From assembly GCF_002277955.1 (NCBI RefSeq), contig NZ_CP018477.1:4361206-4425205 (forward strand): a stretch of DNA of 64,000 bases, read 5' to 3'. Below, piece after piece: positions 7,179 through 17,500 of the stretch (position 1 is its first letter; each line of letters opens with the position of its first letter). The position numbers and the translations under genes were made by a program. Below the pieces are notes generated by a model. It was not told the origin of the DNA. It ran no database searches and was given only the letters and a program-made list of their open reading frames with translations. This stretch comes from Thermogutta terrifontis. Its GTDB lineage: Bacteria; Planctomycetota; Planctomycetia; Pirellulales; Thermoguttaceae.

Positions 7179-9743
7179 ATGAAAAGGCTTGGCGTTATAC
7201 CGCTGATGGCGGCCCTTCTGGTCGCCTGGTCAGCGGCACGTGTCGAGGCCGGTTATTGCGGTGCCGTGCGATTGGCCCGCGCGACCACGGCCTGCGCTGT
7301 GGATGTGGGCTGTGCGCCCCAGCAATGCTACACGGTGCTGAAACCCCACCGCAAGCTGGTGTACGAGACCCAGCAAATCACCACGTATAAGACGTGCTTT
7401 GAGCGGGTGGTCGAACCTCGTCAGGTGTCTTACACCAAATACGTTCCCGAGATTCAGTACCGAGAGGTTGCCCGCACGGTGATGAAACCCGTCTGGGAAA
7501 CTCAGACCCGGCAGGTGACCTACACAGTGATGAAGCCTGTGTGGGAGACGCGGACGAAGGAAATCTGCTACACAGTGATGAAACCCGTGTGGGAGACACG
7601 GACACGGACCTACACGGTGTGCAAGCCTGTGTGGGAGACCTGCACGAAGGAGATTCCCTATACGGTTCTCAAGCCGGTGTACGAGACGGTGACCAAGGAA
7701 ATTCCCTACACCGTTCTCAAGCCGGTGTATGAGACCCGTCAATGCACCTACACGGTGATGAAGCCTGTGTGGGAGACGCGGACGAAGGAAGTCTGCTACA
7801 CGGTGATGAAACCCGTGTGGGAGACACGAACACGGACCTACACGGTGTGCAAACCTGTGTGGGAGACCTGCACGAAGGAGATTCCGTACACGGTTCTCAA
7901 GCCGGTGTATGAGACGGTGACCAAGGAGATTCCCTACACTGTTCTCAAGCCGGTGTATGAAACCCGTCAATGCACCTACACAGTGATGAAGCCTGTGTGG
8001 GAGACGCGGACGAAGGAAATCTGCTACACGGTGATGAAACCCGTGTGGGAGACCCGGACTCGGACCTACACGGTGTGCAAACCTGTGTGGGAGACCTGCA
8101 CGAAGGAGATTCCGTACACGGTTCTCAAGCCGGTGTATGAGACGGTGACCAAGGAAATTCCCTACACCGTTCTCAAGCCGGTGTATGAGACCCGTCAATG
8201 CACCTACACCGTCTGCAAGCCTGTGTGGGAAACCTGCACCAAGGACATCTGTTACACGGTGTATCGTCGGGTTCATGAAACCTGCTACCGTGAGGTCTGC
8301 TACACAGTCTTAAAGCCGGTGTACGAAACGAAGATGGTGAAAGTGTGCACTGGCCGGTGGGAGACGCAGATTGTCGAGAAACCGGGCCCCGTCGTCACCA
8401 AGTGCATTCAGGAACCCGGTGAATGGAAGTGGGATGCCACCAGTTGTCGCGCCTATTACTCTCCCGGTGGTGTGAAGAAGGTCCTCGTCCAGTGCCCGCC
8501 GGTTAAGGTGTGCAAGCGGGTTTGGGTGCCGGAGGTCAAGGAATGCCCGGTGACGACCGTGCGGTATGTCCGCGAGACCTGCGTAAAGAAGGTTCCTTAT
8601 ACGGTGTGCCGTCTCGTGCCGGAAAAGTGCGTGAAGACGGTCACCTACAAGGTATGCCGATGGGTGCCGGAGCAGCGGGTTCGGACGTACCAGGTGTGCA
8701 AGCTGGTGCCCGAGCAACGGGTGAAGACCTGCACGTATCAGGTCTGCCGGATGGTGCCCGAGCAGCGGGTGAAGACGGTGTGCTACAAGGTGCGTCGCTG
8801 GGTCCGCGAGGAGAAGACCTGCACCTATCAGGTGTGCAAGCTGGTGCCGGAGCAGCGGGTCAAGACCTGCACCTACAAGGTATGCCGATGGGTGCCGGAG
8901 CAGCGGGTTCGGACGTACCAGGTATGCAAGCTGGTGCCCGAGCAACGGGTGAAGACCTGCACATATCAGGTCTGCCGGATGGTGCCCGAGCAGCGGGTGA
9001 AGACGGTGTGCTACAAGGTGCGTCGCTGGGTCCGCGAGGAGAAGACCTGCACCTATCAGGTGTGCAAGCTGGTGCCGGAGCAGCGGGTCAAGACCTGCAC
9101 CTACAAGGTATGCCGGTGGGTGCCGGAGCAGCGGGTTCGGACGTACCAGGTGTGCAAGCTGGTGCCCGAGCAACGGGTGAAGACCTGCACATATCAGGTC
9201 TGCCGGATGGTGCCCGAGCAGCGGGTGAAGACGGTGTGCTACAAGGTGCGTCGCTGGGTCCGTGAGGAGAAGACCTGCACCTATCAGGTATGCAAGCTGG
9301 TGCCTGAGCAGCGGGTCAAGACCTGCACGTATCAGGTGTGCAGGATGGTTCCCGAACAGCGGATCAAGACAGTCTGCTACAAAGTGTGCAAACTGGTCCC
9401 GACAACCTGCGTGACCAAGGGTTCCGTGCCGGGTGTGGAAGCCGGTAACCTGCACCAAGACCGTGTACGAGGTGCGTTGGGTGAAGAAGGTGGTGCCTTG
9501 CACGGTCACCCGCTGCGTCCCGCGAGTCGTCTGCGAGATGGTGCCGGTGAAGGTGTGCTGCCCCGTGCGGAAAGTGTGCTGCCCGACGGCTCAAGAAGCC
9601 TGCGCCCCGGCTTGCGATGCCTGTGCCGCCCCGCAGGGCGATCCCAAGCCGGTGGACGTGAAACCCGCACAGGTGGCTCCCAAGCCGCTCGACAGCCGGA
9701 CCATCTGAACGGTCAACCGGAATCGATAACGGCCTGGTCCTAA
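7179..9743 (+). CDS. Secreted YTV-repeat protein, frameshifted near the C-terminus
   Basis: The protein starts after AAAGGAGG with a signal peptide (MKRLGVIPLMAALLVAWSA, cleavage near VEAG). It then consists of Cys-, Tyr- and Val-rich repeats of the planctomycete YTV type. Two higher-order arrays are visible, each of three 228-bp (76-residue) units: one of YTVxKPVWET modules (about 7525-8210) and one of YxVCxLVPEQR modules (about 8650-9330). Each unit divides into five modules of 14 or 16 residues. Near 9420 the bases AAGGGTTCC break the pattern. With one G fewer the frame continues as VPCRVWKPVTCTKTVYEV and ends at 9708 with a Cys/Pro-rich tail; as written it runs in a foreign frame to 9743. 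Probably a cell-surface structural protein with cysteine cross-links. Confidence 0.85.
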   Translation: MKRLGVIPLMAALLVAWSAARVEAGYCGAVRLARATTACAVDVGCAPQQCYTVLKPHRKLVYETQQITTYKTCFERVVEPRQVSYTKYVPEIQYREVARTVMKPVWETQTRQVTYTVMKPVWETRTKEICYTVMKPVWETRTRTYTVCKPVWETCTKEIPYTVLKPVYETVTKEIPYTVLKPVYETRQCTYTVMKPVWETRTKEVCYTVMKPVWETRTRTYTVCKPVWETCTKEIPYTVLKPVYETVTKEIPYTVLKPVYETRQCTYTVMKPVWETRTKEICYTVMKPVWETRTRTYTVCKPVWETCTKEIPYTVLKPVYETVTKEIPYTVLKPVYETRQCTYTVCKPVWETCTKDICYTVYRRVHETCYREVCYTVLKPVYETKMVKVCTGRWETQIVEKPGPVVTKCIQEPGEWKWDATSCRAYYSPGGVKKVLVQCPPVKVCKRVWVPEVKECPVTTVRYVRETCVKKVPYTVCRLVPEKCVKTVTYKVCRWVPEQRVRTYQVCKLVPEQRVKTCTYQVCRMVPEQRVKTVCYKVRRWVREEKTCTYQVCKLVPEQRVKTCTYKVCRWVPEQRVRTYQVCKLVPEQRVKTCTYQVCRMVPEQRVKTVCYKVRRWVREEKTCTYQVCKLVPEQRVKTCTYKVCRWVPEQRVRTYQVCKLVPEQRVKTCTYQVCRMVPEQRVKTVCYKVRRWVREEKTCTYQVCKLVPEQRVKTCTYQVCRMVPEQRIKTVCYKVCKLVPTTCVTKGSVPGVEAGNLHQDRVRGALGEEGGALHGHPLRPASRLRDGAGEGVLPRAESVLPDGSRSLRPGLRCLCRPAGRSQAGGRETRTGGSQAARQPDHLNGQPESITAWS

Positions 9744-9752
9744 ACCTCCGCG

Positions 9753-9776
9753 GCCCAGTGAACCCCATCACTGGGC
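9753..9776 (+). terminator. Hairpin after the YTV gene
   Basis: GCCCAGTGA and TCACTGGGC form a perfect 9-base stem with a 6-base loop, followed within a few bases by a short T-containing run (CTGTTTCTT). The T-tract is weak, so termination may be incomplete. It lies 45-70 bases after the corrected stop of the YTV gene. Confidence 0.5.
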
Positions 9777-9971
9777 TGCGCTGTTTCTTGGCGACGCTCG
9801 CCATGAAATCCGCAGGTAAGATGCGTTCGCTTATCCTGAAAACCAGGCTGACGGATAAGCTCCTGATGGAGACATCGCGACAGCGTGTCCAGGAGAGGGT
9901 TTCCTATTGCAGTCGAAGCAACCCCCGGTCCGGCGGAAGCGGTCAATCGCGTCTCTCCAACAGTCGGTTTC

Positions 9972-12900
9972 TTATTGGAGCCGAAGCCCCCCCCACAATT
10001 CAGGACGATCGGGAGCGCCATCCCCTTTTGAGGCCGGCCAGTAAATTTCAGTCCGGCCCTGGGGCCCTGGTAGGGTGAGATTGACGTTTGCCCGCACGGT
10101 CCGCCCCGCTTCAGGATGCCAACTTTGAAGCCGGGAGCCGGGCAAAAAAACTTCCATCAGCCAGCCATCTTCTGTTTTCCGACTTACACCCCGAACCTCG
10201 GGCAGGTTGTAAATTGTGGCGGGAATTTCAGTCCCACGTTTCCAGCGACCGGCAAAGACCTTGCCAGTATCGAAAAGGGGGCAGAACCAGAATTGGTGGT
10301 CGGTCGCTTGGTAGGATTTTCGTGGTCGGGCATCTGATGCCGTATCGATAAACAGTTCCACGCACGTCTGCGCCCAAAAGACGCGGGGATCTGTCACTGC
10401 CCCACTGTGATTCTTGACATGAACCGCCAGGAAAACTCCGGCGGGATTATAACCCAGTGCCACCCGGACGGGGAACGCCGTCCCGCGAGCCGCCAGCAGC
10501 CAATCCGGTAACCACGCTCCAGACGGCCAATCTTCGAATTGTCCGTCGATTTTTATGTTTTCCACCAGGGGCAGATGCCAAAAGGGCACCGGGATTGTGG
10601 TCACGGCAGCCGTTTGCCCGTTCTCATCTTTCAGAAGAACCTGGGGCGGGGTGGACGGCAGGTCATGCGTGCCAATTGCCAAACGCAAGGGGATTTCCGT
10701 TTCCCGTCTGGCGCCGACGCGGAGTGGAGAGCGAATGGGTTCGAGTGTCCAGCCGGGCGGCAAACTGCCTTCCAGGACCAATGTCTTCTCAGATTGCGAA
10801 TTGTTTCTGATTCGCACCGTCGTTGTGTAGTGGGTTGCTTCCTGTTCCAACGAACCAACAGATAGTTCCACGGAAGGAATCACGTGAAATTTGACGGGAA
10901 GCGTTTTTTTCGCATTCCCCGCCTGAACTACCAGGTCGAGCGAATGCTCCCGCTGGGAGAGTGAAATTGGGATTTCCACCGAGATGGGAATTGAAAGTTT
11001 TTCACTCGGTGCTACCGTGAATTCACCACGCGTTGGGCTCACCTTCCATCCCTCAGACGATTCCAAACGCCAGGACACCTGGAGGGTTTGGGAAGTCTGG
11101 TTGGAGGTGGTCCACACCAGTCGGCCCGTTTCCCCACAAACCGCGGAAAGGAGTTGCGGCGTTTCCCAGGTGAAGCCAGCTTCGACCACGATGGGATCAT
11201 CCTGTGAGAACCCACTGATCCAGAGAGGTGCCGCACCAACGCGACGGGGTTTCTCAGAAAGCCGATTGCCGTACATGTCGTAAAACTCGGTGCCGGGCAA
11301 ATCGACTTCTTCCTCGTCGGCGTTTTTCTGTGGTCGAAATACACACGCCCACAACCGATCTCCGTCTCGGATGACGTAGCCCTGCACATCTTTCGGAAGG
11401 TCGAATGTGCCTAGAATATGGGGATTTTTCAGGAAATGCGTGAGGGCGGCGAGCGCTGCGGCAGCCGGTTTGGGCTCATTCCGATAGTCGAACAGCCCAC
11501 AGCCATCAAAATATGTGGAGGCTTTTTCCTTGTTGTCCCAGTCCCAGAACCAGAACATCTTATCAATGCCGCAGGCCAGGCCCATCAGGTATCCCCGTTG
11601 CAGGTAGATGGCCTGCTCTTTCTCAGTAACGACGTAGCCGGCACGCGTATCCCAGCCGAATTCGGTGATCCAGGCCTGACGATCACGTCCGTCACAATCA
11701 GCGGCTTTCGCGAATGCCCGGAGTCGGTCCGAAATCAGCATCATCTCCGATTCATCGCCTGGACCGTTCGCGTTTTCCACACTGCACTCGGGGGGCTCCG
11801 CGCCGCAGTAAAAATGAGCGTTGACCACGTCGATCTTCTCAAACGCGCCGGTTTGGATGCTCCGCTCCACCCATTCTGGATGGATTCCCGCCGTGCCCTG
11901 TTCCACGGCAAGGGAATCCGGCTTCATGAATTTGACAACCTCGGCAAACATGCGGTGATAAGCATGATAAGCTCGCCACTGCCGTGCTCGCTCCTCTTTT
12001 CCGTGATGGTAGTCGTACTCGTTGTCAAGTTCCCAAGCGGGAAAGTCCGGCATCGCCCACAGAATATGGACGAGGTCATATTTCCACTGCCGATCGGGTT
12101 CAAGTAATCCCTTCTGAACATAGGGATGAATGGAATCCCCCATGCAGGCAAGAAGCATGAGTCCTGCCTCCTGGATGCCTTTATTGATCCGTGGGTACCA
12201 GGGCCATCCGTTGTATCTGCCGTCTGCCCCGCGAGCATTGACCAACCATTGTCGGTTGTACGAATAATCGCGCACCCAGACCACGCCAATACGGCGGAGC
12301 GATTCGTAAGAGACCCCACCACTGGCGGAATGAATGTTCAGTCCCCACGGCGATCGCCACTTTTCGTCAGCCGATAAAGCATGCGGCTTGGGCACATAAA
12401 TGAAACGAGTTTCAGCATGGAGCGCACCACCGGCGGATAGTTGTGCTGTGACCTTTACGAAAAATGGTCCGAACCGCGTTGGCGTCCACACCAGATCCCA
12501 GGCCTGGAGATCATGGAGTGTCGCAGAGTAATCGGATTGATGAAGAATCGTGCCCTGTTCATCGATGATCTGCGCACGGACCTTTATGGGAAGTGATTCT
12601 GTCCGCCAGCTGTCGCCAATAATTTGAAAGTTGACCGGCTCCGGTTCGGTAAACACGTTTCGAGGTGCGCCACTTGTGATCCGCAGTTCCAGCGGCCGAT
12701 CGCCCGTTGGAAAGCCCGAAATATCGGTTTCCACTTCCATTCGATAAATCCGGAGTCGAGCGTCGCCCGCCACATTTTGCCGATTCCAGTTATGGGCGCC
12801 AATGGAAACGATAGAAACGGGGTGCTTCCAATTCTGTGGGATGGCAAACTCCAGTAACGACCACTGCCCCGTCGGTGCATTGAGGGGCCATTCTAGCTTC

Positions 12901-13313
12901 TTGCCGTTGAGGGCGTCCTTTCCTTCTCCATCGCGGAAATTGAGGATCCATGTGTAGTCGGGATGGATCGGCTTGACCCACAGTCGGACCTTTTTCAGTG
13001 TGCCCGGAATCTTGAGACCTGCCGGTTCGAGCGAAGCAAACTGAAAGCCGGTCCCATCATAATGGACGGTAATCTCCATGACGGGGTGGGTCGCTTCTTT
13101 CTCGGGCAAATCTTCTTTCAACCACTCAATCGTTGCGGTGGCACTGTTCCATGGGCCGGGTTGCCACTTGGCCGCCAGGGGCTGCGCGATATTCCGCGTG
13201 GCAATGTTCCCTGTTGGGACCGGAGATGTCTCTTCTGCGATTCCGGTGGCCTCGGCTGCAAAGAAAGCAAACCACAAGCCCAGCGTGATCAATCGGATAG
13301 TCGTGCTTGCCAT
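9972..13313 (-). CDS. Large exported glycosidase-like protein with C-terminal CBM9-like domain
   Basis: About 1113 residues starting with a signal peptide (LITLGLWFAFFAAEATG). An N-terminal beta-rich, probably carbohydrate-binding region is followed by a TIM-barrel-like region related to clan GH-A. WELDNEYDYHH supplies a likely acid/base Glu after Asn, and AWITEFGWDT a likely nucleophile Glu. Immunoglobulin-like domains follow, and the C-terminal 180 residues (IDGQFEDWPSG, ARGTAFPVRVALGYN, CVELFIDT) resemble CBM9 sugar-binding domains. The substrate is unknown. The ATG at 13313 gives a clean signal peptide and is preferred to the one at 13391. It lies downstream of a DUF1080 gene on the same strand and may be co-transcribed for polysaccharide use. 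Confidence 0.7.
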   Translation of the reverse strand: MASTTIRLITLGLWFAFFAAEATGIAEETSPVPTGNIATRNIAQPLAAKWQPGPWNSATATIEWLKEDLPEKEATHPVMEITVHYDGTGFQFASLEPAGLKIPGTLKKVRLWVKPIHPDYTWILNFRDGEGKDALNGKKLEWPLNAPTGQWSLLEFAIPQNWKHPVSIVSIGAHNWNRQNVAGDARLRIYRMEVETDISGFPTGDRPLELRITSGAPRNVFTEPEPVNFQIIGDSWRTESLPIKVRAQIIDEQGTILHQSDYSATLHDLQAWDLVWTPTRFGPFFVKVTAQLSAGGALHAETRFIYVPKPHALSADEKWRSPWGLNIHSASGGVSYESLRRIGVVWVRDYSYNRQWLVNARGADGRYNGWPWYPRINKGIQEAGLMLLACMGDSIHPYVQKGLLEPDRQWKYDLVHILWAMPDFPAWELDNEYDYHHGKEERARQWRAYHAYHRMFAEVVKFMKPDSLAVEQGTAGIHPEWVERSIQTGAFEKIDVVNAHFYCGAEPPECSVENANGPGDESEMMLISDRLRAFAKAADCDGRDRQAWITEFGWDTRAGYVVTEKEQAIYLQRGYLMGLACGIDKMFWFWDWDNKEKASTYFDGCGLFDYRNEPKPAAAALAALTHFLKNPHILGTFDLPKDVQGYVIRDGDRLWACVFRPQKNADEEEVDLPGTEFYDMYGNRLSEKPRRVGAAPLWISGFSQDDPIVVEAGFTWETPQLLSAVCGETGRLVWTTSNQTSQTLQVSWRLESSEGWKVSPTRGEFTVAPSEKLSIPISVEIPISLSQREHSLDLVVQAGNAKKTLPVKFHVIPSVELSVGSLEQEATHYTTTVRIRNNSQSEKTLVLEGSLPPGWTLEPIRSPLRVGARRETEIPLRLAIGTHDLPSTPPQVLLKDENGQTAAVTTIPVPFWHLPLVENIKIDGQFEDWPSGAWLPDWLLAARGTAFPVRVALGYNPAGVFLAVHVKNHSGAVTDPRVFWAQTCVELFIDTASDARPRKSYQATDHQFWFCPLFDTGKVFAGRWKRGTEIPATIYNLPEVRGVSRKTEDGWLMEVFLPGSRLQSWHPEAGRTVRANVNLTLPGPQGRTEIYWPASKGDGAPDRPELWGGLRLQ

Positions 13314-13450
13314 GGTGGTGGTCTCAATAAAAAACCCCGCGGTGCCTGCCAGTCGCGATGACACGACGGACATCCTCAGGGAAATGCACATGTGTCACCG
13401 CAAGTGAGAACTCTGTCTGTGTGCGCTGCTGGCTGATGTGAGAACTCGTC

Positions 13451-14236
13451 TCACGGGGTCGTACAATCGCATGACGCGGTGGTCCGATGCGCTCGTAGCC
13501 GCTGAACGAGTCGGGCGAGCGGACCCGCACGATGAGCATGCGCCACATATGTCGGGGTCAGGTCCTTGTAAAAGATGTTCCTAAATTCGATGTAGCCGCC
13601 ATGGTTCTGAACGGAGAAGAAGCCACACAACGGCTTGTCTTTGATGGCGTCGAACTGCGTCTGATCGATGTCCTGAACCACCTGGCCGTTGAGGATCACT
13701 GCCAAATGAGTTCCGCGTGCGGTGATGAGGACCCAGTTCCATTCCCCGGCAGGCTTAATCGCATTTTTCTTGGGGGCCACGTATCGATAGAGGGACATGC
13801 TGGAGTGCACATCCGGCTCCTTACCCGCATCGTCGAAAATCTGAATCTCGAAGCCCGAAATGCTGGGGCGAGTGTCTGGCTTTTTCGGATCGAATTTGTC
13901 CGCGCGAATTCCGATACCACTATTGCACTTTTCTGACATGCGGAACTCCAGATAAAGGCGGAAATCGCACAGCGATTTATCGTATCGCAAAAAGCCAAAC
14001 CCTTTGCCGGCACAGACGATTTTTCCGTCTTCCACATACCAAACGGGTTTTTCCACATCACCGTCCTTGTATGTTGCGGTTCCTTCCACGACCCAGCCGC
14101 TGAGATCGTAGCCGTTAAAAGCGGGAACCCAACCGCCAGGGCCGTAGGTCGTGCGGTGTTGCCCCGCATAAGCCGAAGCTGCTACAAACCATCCCAGAAG
14201 ATTCGACACGAGCACCGCGACCATCAGTCGTCGCAT
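13451..14236 (-). CDS. DUF1080 (3-keto-disaccharide hydrolase-like) exported protein
   Basis: A 261-residue protein with a signal peptide (LMVAVLVSNLLGWFVAASAYA). It has the DUF1080 jelly-roll pattern: FNGYDLSGWVVEG, WYVEDGKIVCAG, FRLYLEFRMSEKCNSGIGIR, GFEIQIFDD, GEWNWVLITARG, LNGQVVQDIDQ and GGYIEFRNIFYKDL. Members bind or hydrolyse sugars and are greatly expanded in planctomycetes. The last 30 residues are an extra basic tail. The start at 14236 follows GGAGGACC, a good ribosome-binding site. Confidence 0.85.
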   Translation of the reverse strand: MRRLMVAVLVSNLLGWFVAASAYAGQHRTTYGPGGWVPAFNGYDLSGWVVEGTATYKDGDVEKPVWYVEDGKIVCAGKGFGFLRYDKSLCDFRLYLEFRMSEKCNSGIGIRADKFDPKKPDTRPSISGFEIQIFDDAGKEPDVHSSMSLYRYVAPKKNAIKPAGEWNWVLITARGTHLAVILNGQVVQDIDQTQFDAIKDKPLCGFFSVQNHGGYIEFRNIFYKDLTPTYVAHAHRAGPLARLVQRLRAHRTTASCDCTTP

Positions 14237-14539
14237 GGGTGGTCCTCCCTATCAGGTCATCCAGAATCCATCGCTGCACGTCAACACAAACATAACACCA
14301 CAACGCGCTATTGTAATTAGCACCGACTCGGTTTTCTTCGACGTCAGATCGCGCATGGGTATTCAATTGCCGTGCATTATTGACTGAAAGTTTTTTGGTA
14401 AAAACTTCTGGACCGGCACTAAAAAGGACTCATAATGAATAGAGGGCGAGCTCCAGAGGGGTTGGTTATTCTGTTCGACGACCTGCATCGACCGTAAAAG
14501 GATGCTTTTTCGCGAACACCGCAGTGGCGGGTGGGAGTC

Positions 14540-17500
14540 ATGAACCGATTCGGCATACCGCAGTGGATCAGGAGCGTGACGGGTCTTCTCCTGGTCTCTG
14601 GCTGCATATTTATCTTTCCGCCCGGCCGCATCGTAGCTCAGGACTCCGCTTCTTCGGCGATCGACAAAAACCATGCGGCGGTGCAGGTCATGGTATCCCA
14701 GCCTGAGGGGACCGCCACCGAATCCAAAGCGGTTCAGAATCCGGGCGGCGACGTCCCGAAACTTATCGCGAAACCACCTGCGGAACAGGCTCCTGAGTCC
14801 ACACCTTCCCCGAAGGGGCCTGAGAATGCCGCGGGCCCCGCCGGTGGCCCACCAGGCAAGGAACAGGGTAAGAGCAGTGAACCCCCCAAGGGGCCACCTC
14901 CCATCACACGTCCCAAAGAACCGAGCGAGCCGCCGGAATGGAACGTGGAACAGTCGGAAGCGGGACGAGTGCGCGTCAATTTCCGGGGCCAATCCTGGCC
15001 GAAAGTCCTGGAATGGATCGCGGACCTTTCCCACATGAGCCTGGACTGGCAGGAACTGCCTGGTGATTATTTGAATCTCTCAACGCAGCAAGCATACACG
15101 GTGGAAGAACTTCGCAATCTTATCAACTGGCACCTGTTTCAACGTGGCTATACGATGATCCGTCAGGGCGAGGTTCTCACCGTGGTCAATCTGGAGAAAC
15201 TCGATCCCGGCATTGTACCCCACGTGACACCGGAGGAACTCGAAAAAACGCCGGCATTTGAATTTGTGCGCGTCACTTTTCAACTAGAATCACTCTTGGC
15301 CGATCAGGCAGCCGACGAACTCAAGCCGCTTCTCAGTCCGAGAGGTAAGCTCTTTCCTCTTTCGGCCACGAACCGGCTAGAGGCCATGGACCTGGCCGTT
15401 AACCTCCGCGAGGTTGCCAGGATCCTACGGCAGGAGCAATCCGGCACGGGTCAGGAGCGGATGGTTCGCGAGTTTGTGCTTCGGTTCGCACGGGCGGAAG
15501 AGACGCTGCAACAACTGAAGGACTTGCTCGGCATCCGCGATGCAGCGCCGCCTATGCCGCCGGGAGTTAATCCGCAGCAACTCCAGCAACTCCAGCAGAT
15601 GATAGCGGCGCAGGGTGGAGCGGTGGCGCAGCCTGGCATGCCAGGAGCTCCCGGGACACCTGGCGCGAAGGGGACGCCGCCCACGTTGCGGCGGCCCAGC
15701 GATGTGAATCTGGTTGTCAACACGCGGCGGAACTCCATCATCGCTCAGGCACCGCCCGACAAAATGGCCATCATCGAACAGGCAGTCAAGCTGCTGGATG
15801 TGCCCTCCGATCAGGACACCGCCATTCTCGCCCATTTGAACCGTTTTCAGGTTTATCGGCTTGCCGCCATTGATCCGGAACCTCTGGTGAAAACACTCCG
15901 CGAACTGGGTGGACTTGATCCAAGCACGCGATTGGAAGTGGACAAACAGAACAACGCGATCATTGCCTACGCCCCGCTTGCGGATCATGTCACGATTCGC
16001 TCCGTCATTGAACGATTGGATGGGAGTGGCCGACGCTTTGAAGTCATCCAGCTTCGCCGGCTTCCCGCCGACTATGTGGCCGGTACGATCGAATTCATGA
16101 TGGGGGGCCAGGAATCCTCCAGCGAGTCTCTCCCCCCGTGGCTTCCTCCCTGGGAGCGGACCCGCCGTCAATCCGAGACAACCAATCGCAATCGTTTCCG
16201 TGTGGATGCCGATGTCGAGAACAACCGCCTGCTTCTCTGGGCCAACGATATTGAGATTCAGGAAGTGCAGAAACTTCTTGTCAAGTTGGGTGAGATTGCG
16301 GAGCCGGGTTCGGTGGGCGGTCGGGTCCGGACGCTGGAGTTTGGTGACCCCGCCCAGGCGGACGCGGCACTGCAACTTCTTGAGCGGCATTGGAATCGGA
16401 TTTCACCTCATCCCCTGCGGGTTGAAAAAACGCCGGGGTGGGAGAGGCCATCGGGGGCCCCAACTCCAAACCAGAAACAAGATGTTCCAACCGGTAACGA
16501 CCGTGCATCTGAGCCGCAGGCGGATTCACGCCAAAATGCCCCGTTTCATGGTGGCAGCGGTCGTGGTAGTGATGGCCAGGTCAGTATTCGGGCGGCGGTT
16601 CTCACACAGGTGGCTGACGAGTCAAAAGAACAGCACGACGCCGCGGTGCGGGATCAGCCCTCTGATGGTTCACAGAGCATTCACCGGCCGGGCGAGGAAA
16701 ACGGGGGAGTTCGCGTCTCGGATGAGCCAGAAAGCGGGAGTTCGAGGAACTTGACAGGCAGAGGTGAAGGACAAGGTCAACTCCCGGCAGCACCCGAGAT
16801 CACCGTGTATCAGACGCCCGACGGCCGACTGATATTCACATGTCCTGATCCGACGGCACTGGATATGGTGGAGCAGTTTTTGCGGGACGTGATCCCGCCC
16901 CAGCCGGACTACCAGATATTTCGGCTGCGATATGCATGGGCGGATAACGTGGTGAAGATTCTCGAATCACTGTTTTCTGAGGAAGAAAACAACCGACGCC
17001 GATCCCCGTTCTGGGGTTTTGATCCCTGGTGGAGCTTGAGCGAAACCTCTGACCGGGATCGAAAAGGGCGGCTTTCGCAACGCCGCCCAATCAAATTTGT
17101 CGCTGATACGGACACAAATTCCATCGTGGTACAGAACGCCGATTCGCGGCAATTGGCGGAAATTAAACAAATCATCGACTTTTACGATCAGCCTCCACCG
17201 ACAGACGGGCAATCAATACGAGTCACAGAAATTTTTCCTCTTCGGTGGGCCAAGGCATCTCAGATGGCCACGGCGATTAAGGACGTGTATCGGGATTTGC
17301 TGAGCCCCAACGAGAATCAACGACCGGGAGAACGGGGCATTGTGTTCTTCTTTCCCGACAGCTTTTCCGATACCCGCACTCCACGGTTTAAAGGTTTGCT
17401 CTCGGTGGGCGTCGATGAAACGTCCAACTGCCTTGTGGTATCGGCGCCGGTCTATCTGATGAATGATCTCCGCGAGTTGATCACCCAGCTTGACCGCAAT

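Noticed and set aside
7525-9330. Regular DNA repeats that could suggest a CRISPR array
   Set aside because: The repeats are long, contiguous, in-frame coding units of 228 bp without unique spacers of constant length.
7230-9509. Two long minus-strand frames rich in His, Leu and Arg opposite the YTV gene
   Set aside because: They are mirror translations of the repeat array; the plus strand has the signal peptide, ribosome-binding site and family repeats.
11418-12107. 229-codon plus-strand frame
   Set aside because: Antisense of the glycosidase-like gene; no ribosome-binding site or domain.
15425-16390. 321-codon minus-strand frame
   Set aside because: Antisense of the secretin-N-domain gene; composition is typical of mirror translation.
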